A DNA stretch of 64,000 bases from Lytechinus variegatus (Eukaryota; Echinodermata; Echinoidea; Temnopleuroida; Toxopneustidae): assembly GCF_018143015.1 (NCBI RefSeq), contig NC_054754.1, positions 27,182,330 to 27,246,329 of the forward strand, read 5' to 3'. How positions within the stretch are numbered: position 1 is the stretch's first letter; every line of letters starts with the position of its first letter. Shown here in pieces: positions 23,901-32,900 of the stretch. The position numbers and the translations under genes are program-made. The notes under the pieces are model-generated. The model saw nothing but the letters and a program-made list of their open reading frames with translations, was not told the origin of the DNA and made no database searches.

Positions 23901-26900
23901 CCTAACTTGCATACCGACCAGAATGTGCATTTCTTTTTAGCAGGATTTTGTGGTTTCCCCCTCAGTATACCTACTCCCCTGGGGCAGTAATTAAGATATT
24001 ACCCAGGTAGTATTTTTTTCATTTCCTCATGAAAGAAAAATATAATTTGAAGTTAAATTATTGAAAAAAAAATTAACCATGTTGTATATTGGAGTATTTA
24101 ACATGGTTTTAATTACAACATGGCTAAAAAGATTTTTTTCTGAATTACTTACTTTTTAAACTTTTGAAAATTCATAAATTTCTTGTTTGTCCGATATACT
24201 GTTCACACTTTCCCATATCAATTTGTCTCATTTTTCTTTTTCTTCTACAACTTTTTTTATTTGTGTTGGATTCCCCTTGAAGCGAGTCTATTGTGCATTT
24301 GAATTTATCCAAAGCCTATCAAGTGATTTATGTTTCCAAGAAAAAAAAGTTGAATAAAAAAAAGTAGATATTAAAGAAAGAATGAATATCTTGAGCGGAT
24401 TTTTAATCTATGCATTATGTCTGGTAAAAAAAATGCATGCTATATTACATTCATACTGAAGAGGCAACCACAATATATGTTCATGAAGGAGTATGCTACT
24501 TTGTCATTTGCAGATGGCCCGGATCAGTCCATGATGCACGAATCCTTAACATGAGCCACCTTGGAGAGTTTCTGCAAAACAGAAGGGAAAGTGGTTATCT
24601 CTTGGGAGACAGTGGCTACCCCCTAAGACGATGGATTCAAACCCCATTTGGTCAAGACAAAGATGACACACCTGCGAAGAAAGCCTATAACAGGTATGTG
24701 GAATGTTATCAAGTAACCAATTTATCATGCATGATCGCCATTTATATATAAAATAAATTGACAAGTTTCTTGTAAAAGGATATCAACTTCCCAGCTAGAT
24801 AACCATCCTAACAGTAATAAGTATAGAACTACCCTTATAGGCTTGCCTGAATTCAGCTATTCAAATATGTGAGAATTTTTAAAGGGGAATTCAGCCCTGG
24901 TCATAAAATGTTATGTTTGAAAGGAAAATGATAAATAAAACAGAGTAGTGAATGTTTGAAAGAAATCGGACAAGCAATGAGGAAATTAAGGCTGCTTTGA
25001 AATTGAAATCCGTTTTGTATATTTCAACTGCCAACCATGGGCAATTAAATTATGAAAAGGGGAAGGACTTCTTTCACATAGGCCATGTTATCAGGAATTT
25101 GTGATTTTCGCCAATCAAGTACCAATTCCCCTAGGGTACGTAGTAATCTAAATAGAACGTATATTGCTCAATGTTTTCATGAAAGAAAAAAATATTTTAA
25201 GTAAAACATTTTTCCAAAGAAATTACATTATAACTAATTGACTTATCGGCTTATCGGAGTACAGAGGAGAGTATTCATTGCATTAATGACATCATAATAT
25301 ATGCGGCCAATTTGAAGTCTACATGGATATAGTGAATACAATATAGATTTCTTATTGTTAGTCTGATATCAACTTGTCTGATTTTTCTTCTAAATGCAAG
25401 TTATTATTTGGATTTGGATCCCCTTTAAGTGTTTAAATGTCTTCATGAAATGTTTATCTTTATTTATTGAAATGCAGGGCACATGTACGGACACGATGTT
25501 TGATTGAAATGACGTTTGGACAGCTGAAAAACAAGTTCAGGTGCTTGAAGGGGCATGGGATGCAGATGGAACCAAGGAGAGTCTGTGATGTTGTTGTTGC
25601 ATGTGCAGTCTTGTACAACATAGCTAAGTTATTAAATGAACCACCAGACGAAGAAGAAGAAGCGGATCAACAGCCTGAAAATGAAGAGGGAAGAAATGAT
25701 GAAGTCAATGTGGAAGAAAATGATGATCATGAGTACCAGGTTGGCCAGATGGTACAAATGGATATTGTTAATGATTTCTTTACATAGTCTAATTCATATA
25801 TATTTCTTTCAGACCAAGACCTGACCCAAACGTAAAATTGACAAATCATATACCGATTAAAAGCTTATAAACTACTGAATAAACAATGTATCGGTAATTT
25901 TTTTTCACCACCGAGCAGTTGAATATTTTGCTTTAGAATAGCTCTAATTATTGTGCTTTTCATCGGCCTAAAAATTGTGAAGTAATGTTGTGATTAGGTT
26001 TGTACACATAAAAACTGAAATATTGTCAGTGCCTGTTTCCTCTCCAAATGAAAAGAAGGTGAATATATAAATCTGGAAATTAAAAAAAAATCAACAATTT
26101 TTTCTGTGTAAAAACCTTTGTAATCCTAACACTCCTGACACCACATGATTCAAACTGTTAAAAAAAATCAATAAAGTCTTTTTAGGCAATATACTCTGCT
26201 GTCTAGCAGTGAATATCAGACTTACAACATTGCACTATGTAATTCCCACTTGTAAATTTAACTTCTAGCTTCAATCTTGGTCTTTAAGTTATGTGTTCAG
26301 GTACATTGCAGACTCTACCTTTGATTAATGTAGAAAGTTGATAACATAATCCTAATTGTAATTGAGGGTTGGCGGTTGGGGAATATAATTAATCTCATTG
26401 AATGCATTACATACTTTTTATCAATATCATAGCATAATATCAATCACTAAGGGTTGGTCATTATTATTACTCCAGTAACACTTTCATTTTCTAGATGTGA
26501 TTTAATTGCAAATGTCATCTATTGCTTACCGTGAATTATGTAATCCATTACTTTTGTGATAATTATTTGGAACCCGTATGATGTTTAACTGATAGCTATT
26601 TATTGAATAAAAGAAGTATGAGCATTGTGACAGCAACTTTTAATGACAGTTTCATGTCACCATATTGAATAAACAGCTTCCCTATTTCAGTATATAATGA
26701 ACAAAGGTTTAGAAAAGCAACTCTTGAAAATTGAAGCACTTTATTATTCATGTCAGACTATTTATTGACAATTGAATAATTTCATCAAGGTATAACTATT
26801 TTCATCTTAAACACAAATAAACAAATGTATTCTCATAGACATAAAGAAGAATATGTACATGAAATAAAATTACCAAGTAAAAAGTATATTTTTTTAAATA

Positions 26901-29900
26901 ATTGTATATAACTATATTCTATATACATTATGTAAATATGAATTGCGAACAGATTTAATAAATTAAAGGCACTTGGATTCACTGTATCATAAGTAATGAA
27001 ATTATTGAATATATCTATAATTGATCTGTATATAGTTATATAAAGTTCATATATTATTAGAATACATACATTGATATTAATAAATACAATGTAATTTAAG
27101 AATTTAAATTGTACAGAGTTTCTCTCTTTTGTTAAAGTGTGTGAATACTTTTTCAAAATTTTATATTTACAGGAATTAATATTCAAAATGCATCTTTTAT
27201 TCAAAACCTTTCATGACAGAAAAAGATGTAGATATGAATAACGTAAAAGTAGCCCCCTTCCTCTTCAACTGAAAATTGTTACATTGAAAAAAAATTATCT
27301 TACAATGTGTTCTCACTCATGTATGACTTGATTGAGCAATTGTTATTGTTTTTCTTCAAAATATTAGCCTAAATGGTACTGCTGCAAAATTATTTGCATG
27401 AAATCAATTCATCTAAATGTTTATGTACTTAGAAAAGGGGGAGAGTTACTTTTTCGTTATGTGTGAAAAGAGTAAGTCCATGTCAATTCACCAGAAATGT
27501 TCATGTTGCATTATGAATGGAACCTGTAAAGTTTTCATTATTTGAGGGCCCTGGAGATTTATCTTAATGGATACATAAACATTCTTATTTAGACCATATG
27601 TGACCCGCCACCTAAAGATCAACAAAAGTCGTCAGTGAAGGTGCTCTTTTAATAGCAAAAATAATAATTTGGTCTTCAAAATGAAAAAAAAAGTTAATTG
27701 GAAAGGATAAATATTCTTCATACTGTCAAAGGCTGAAGATTTGAAGTTGACTAGAAAACAAGATACAAAATTCTATCTAACACAAGTTTTAGCAGAGTGT
27801 GCACATCTCATGCTTGAGTGAACCACAAACTTCAAACCTTATTTTCTCCATATTTTTTGAAGCTCTCGCTTAATTTCATCTGCTTTCAATCAAGTACTTG
27901 TAACAATTATTCTTGATCAATTTTGACAAGTTATATATCATATCAAAGTTTAGGCTATGCTTTTCAATCTCAATGAAAACATCAAAATTTATTCTGGGAG
28001 ACTTGTTGATTTTGGGTGGCTGGTCAAATATAATATTTATAGATCTAGAATTTCAAGTATTTGACCATCCTTCTAGCTGATAAATTTAATGAAATTTAAA
28101 TGACAATTAGCAATTTTGTTCATTAATGAAACTATATACACCCTATGCTCAAATCACAATTCTTTATTGTTAACTTCTTCTTTGTAAACTGAAACAAACA
28201 TAATATTGCCTGGTATATTATGCCTATTGTTAATTGATTCTTGGGGATTAACAGTTGGAGAAATTGCAAATTTTAATATTCACTGTCTGAGGCTCATTGT
28301 TACTTCTTCAAGTTCTAATCCTGGATAAATCTCTGAAGATACTTTTTTTTCGTTTCACCAGGTCATTAGTGGTTCTCAAAATGACATTGTGAGCTTAATA
28401 TATATTGTTTTAATACCATAGGATTTTTAGTGGACTTTGGTCAAAGTTGAGGGATAAATTGTCATCAGGGCTGTTATGCAATTCAAAACTTGGATTCCAC
28501 AAAGATTTTATGATGTATTTTACACTGCAAAGAAATATTCTTATTTTTCATTCAGGTCAACATTGTTTTACTTTTGTAACAAAATATATAAACCAAACAT
28601 GCTGGACAATGTGACATCACCAACTTTGTGCACTTAATATATTCACCAAAAGCACTAAAACCCAATTCTTCAACTCAGGATGACTGCAAACACACAAAAA
28701 AATTACCTGTCAATACATCCCGAAATTATTTTATTTACCAATTTTTTCAATTAACTTATTCAAAAAGACTTAAGTATTGAATTGAATACAGGCCGAGTTG
28801 AATTGACATGGGCTGACCCTAAAAAAGAAGCTTTAAATACTTAAAATAGTAAAGAGAGAACCTGAACACAGTGGACCATTATTGTTCATTGCCTCCCCGC
28901 TGTCTATTGACAAGAAGATCTATTATCGTATCTAACTGACCACTGATTCTCAACAGGTCAGCATGGATAACATCGGGGGGACAAGTAACAAGTTGTGTCA
29001 CTGTGTCCAAGTTCTCAAGAACCTGAATATCCCCAATATCATCTCCCAAGTCCAAGTCTTCTTCATCATTGACCATGCTCTGGTTCGTGTCTTCGGCGAG
29101 GGCAGCAACCTCCAAATCCTGGGAGCTTGTGCATTCCTAGTAATAAGATTTTTAAAAATATAAAAATATATTAACAATCGTAAAATGGGAAGGGTTTTTA
29201 AAAATCCGATCTTGCAACACTAACCTAGTATTAACAGATTATAATGCTTATGCTGGTTGAGAAGAAAATATGCCCCTACATATTATTTTCAAATCCTCTC
29301 AAGAAAAAAAATCATTCATAAAAACTAAATGAAAAAAAATTATTTTCTCATTGGTAAGATTAAAAAAGAAAATATATGAAGGTATTGAAGTCACTTTAAC
29401 CATCATAAATGGATATGCCTGGCATTGCACTTTAAATCATACTTAACTCATTGTGAAACACCCCCTGAACTGTTCTCCAACCAAGTATTAATAGAATGAT
29501 ATTGTGTCTACTAGTTGAAAAGAAAATTATGTACTTCAAAATAAGAATTACAAATTTTTATTAAGAAAACAAAAATCATTTATAAACCCCAATTTCCCAT
29601 CTGATTATGTTTTCTTAATATTATCCCCAATCACTAACATTGAATACAAAGTTCACACAACAGGATAGGGTAAGTGAGATAAAGAGTACCCCCGAATTGT
29701 TCCTTGTCAACTTTAAAATGTAGAAAGTAATGCCTTCATGGATGTTTTGTCACCTTAACCCCCCAATTTTTGAGGGGGGGGGTAAAGATATATAATAGTT
29801 TTTGCAGACACATTTTAGTTGAAGTGAACAGCCACTTCCAAGAGTGATTATATCATAGAAACTGATATCAAATTATAGTTTTGATATGCTCTTTCACATA

Positions 29901-32900
29901 AACTGTGTACTTACTAAAAATTGTATTCATGATCTATAAAAAATAGCATTTTCACAGTTACATAGCAAGTATATCATACAAATAAAACAAGGATATCTTA
30001 GGAATGGCAGGCAAACCGCAATCATTCTAAATAAAGGTATAGATGTTTTCCTTAGCACTCAAAATGATTCTTTGTAATTTGTATGATTTATATTAATTCA
30101 ATTTTTTACATTATTCAAGTTTTTTTTTAATATTTTGGTTTTTGATGAAAGAAAAATACAATTTCGATTGTCAATCACACAAACAAAATAACTTACACCC
30201 AACCCAGCTTCGTTCTGGGAGCTCGCCAGCCCCTCCCTCACTTCGGTTGCTACGGCTTCCAATACCTTTTCAGATATAAAATCTATAGACTTTGGGGGTC
30301 CTCCTCCTGAATATTGAAGCATAAAAACAAATACAGATTAGTTATTGATTTCAAAAATTTGATTTTCATTAAATTTCATTCAGTGGACTAGTCTTCGGAC
30401 TATGAAACAGAGGGTCATCGGTCCAAATACCAGCCATGGCATAAATTCCTTTGGCAAGAAATTTATCCACATTGTGTCGCATTCGACCCAAGTGAGGTGA
30501 ATGGGTACCCGGTAGGATTAACTCCTTGAACGCTTTAGCGCCTATCAATATGGCCGCTCAGCTACAGCCGGGGGTAATAATATGATACCAAATATCAAAG
30601 CGCAGTTGAGTATATGCACATAGTAATTGCGCTATATAAATGGACATTATTATTATCATTAATTTAATAATTCAAACTGACATCAATGAATGACAAAAAA
30701 TAAATTGATGACCATGTATTTTGATTGATATTTGCCTAATCATAATCAACCATCAGTCATCTTCTGCATCCTTGCAACAGTGAACAACAAACATATATTC
30801 ACAGAGATATGCTCACCTGTAAGCTTGGCGTGGGCCGTGCATTTGAGAGCCCTGCTCTTCAGCTCCTGCCACTTCTTTTTTAACTCTCTCCAATCCCTCT
30901 CTGGACCCCCACAGCTTCTGAGTAGGGTAGCAAGCTCTTTCCAAGTCCCTTGCTTTCTCTGCTCAACCTAAAAAGACAAATATCTTTATCAAGTTTGTTT
31001 TGCCCCAGGAAAAAATGTTTTCATTGAAAATCAGAAATCAAAAACATTCATGTACAAACACTTTTTTTTTCCTTCCAAAGTCTAACAAGCTTGGCTTAAA
31101 AAAAAGAACAACCTGAGAACTCACAATATTCCCCAATACTTTCCTGTTTATGATTCTATTATAATCTGAGGCGGATCCAATGCGAGGGGGGCTCCAGCCT
31201 GTGCCCCCCTTTTGAGAGTCACAGAATGTATTTTAATGGTTATCATTCATTCACAAGTGAGGACATTTTTTTTTTTGGGGGGGGTCAAAATTTGCTTGGG
31301 GAAAATGTGCCCCCCCCCCCATTTTGAAAATCCTGGATCCTGCCCTGGGCTACGTAACACAAAGGTTTACACTCAATCGCTAAATACCAATGACCAATCA
31401 AGATCATCTTTGCATGCGTACTCTGCTTAAAATACTGACCGGGAGCCAATCTTTCATATTTGCAATTCATTGCAAACCTTTGAGTTACTGGGCCCTGATT
31501 ATAATTATATTGATATTGGAAGATGCAGCGAAAATTCTCATCAATATATTTCAGGTATTAGACAGGATGTTCAGTGATACTTGATTACTCTTATGTGCAT
31601 GTAAAAGTTTCATGAATTAGATCCACATACTTTAAAGGTTATGATGATCATAGCTTAAAAAAAAATCATAATGGATTTGAGTGTGACCACAAACTTTACA
31701 TTACCTTCACTCCACAATACCCTGCCTTCCCGAACAGGTCCACTTTTCGTCTCTTCACAAATTCCACCAGCTGCAACTGCTCCTCTTTGGTATAGTTTAC
31801 CCTTCTTTTCTTCTGTAATAAAGGTAAGGTAAAAACAAATTAAAAAAGGGCATGAATGAATGAAACTTAATTTATTTCCAACAATAAAACTAAAAGCATT
31901 AATATCTTTTGTAAATCTTTACCAATGGAGGTATCAACTCAGAAAGCATAGCTTTTGATGAGTGCACCGTGACATAGACAATACATATATGAAAAAAAAA
32001 ATTGTAAAAAGTACATTACAAAACAATCAGGGATAAAAACAAGGGGAAAACAAAAAACAGGGCATTGAACAGTAAGTAAATCGTCAAACCAATCCTGCAA
32101 ACAAAGCTATAAAGCAAATCACAAAATTTAGATCTTGGTCTTGCTCCAGCTTTATCTTGATTTGTAACTTTTCTCTTAGATCTTGAAAGCGAGAACACCA
32201 TTTAACTGAGATGAAAATACTCACTGCGCAAATATTCACTGCTGAATGATATAAGTACTTTTAACCAAAGTATCCCTCATCATAAAAATACCATTAAAGT
32301 AACAAAATATAAATATATGATGTAAATTGTGTACTATTGGTGAATAAGAAACATACCTTGCCATTCCCAGATGGGGTTGAGCTCCCAGCTGACGTTCCAG
32401 CTTCTTGTTCTGACATACTGCAGCTGAAATTGACAAACAATAGTCAAAAGTATTGTTTTAAGTAACTGATCTTATTCAAGCGTGATATAAATTTAGAGGT
32501 CAAACCGAGGCACATGACAAGGACATTCCAACAAACCACACCCATAAACGCATATTCATGCCAGGTATCAAGGCTCATTTTTGGTGAAGGTTTTCATTCT
32601 TTTTTTTTCATGGAACATTCTGAATAAAAATACCTAGGTATTGATTCGAAGTCTTCACAAAACAGGAGACAAACAATCTCGTCCTAATAATTCCTCTGGC
32701 CTCCAGCTTCGATGTTATATGAGACCAAAGGAAAAACCAATATCAGATTCCCCATTTTTCAACTGCCATGATTGAATATTATTTTGAAGAGGTCTTTGTC
32801 GAAGTGTATCAAGTTGTAACTCTGTGTCTGTGACTTGTCTTGTGATGCCTCTTTGTCTGAATCTGATTGATATTCATTGATTTTTCAATTGAGTACAAAT

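Noticed and set aside
21797-25787. Domesticated host HARBI1 gene
   Set aside because: It lies inside matched terminal repeats with a target duplication and beside the Myb-like partner, so it is a transposon gene. The domesticated gene would lack these ends.
26833-27204. 123-aa open frame in the Harbinger spacer
   Set aside because: Ile/Tyr/Asn-rich composition expected from AT-rich DNA; no domain, and no splice or start context to support it.
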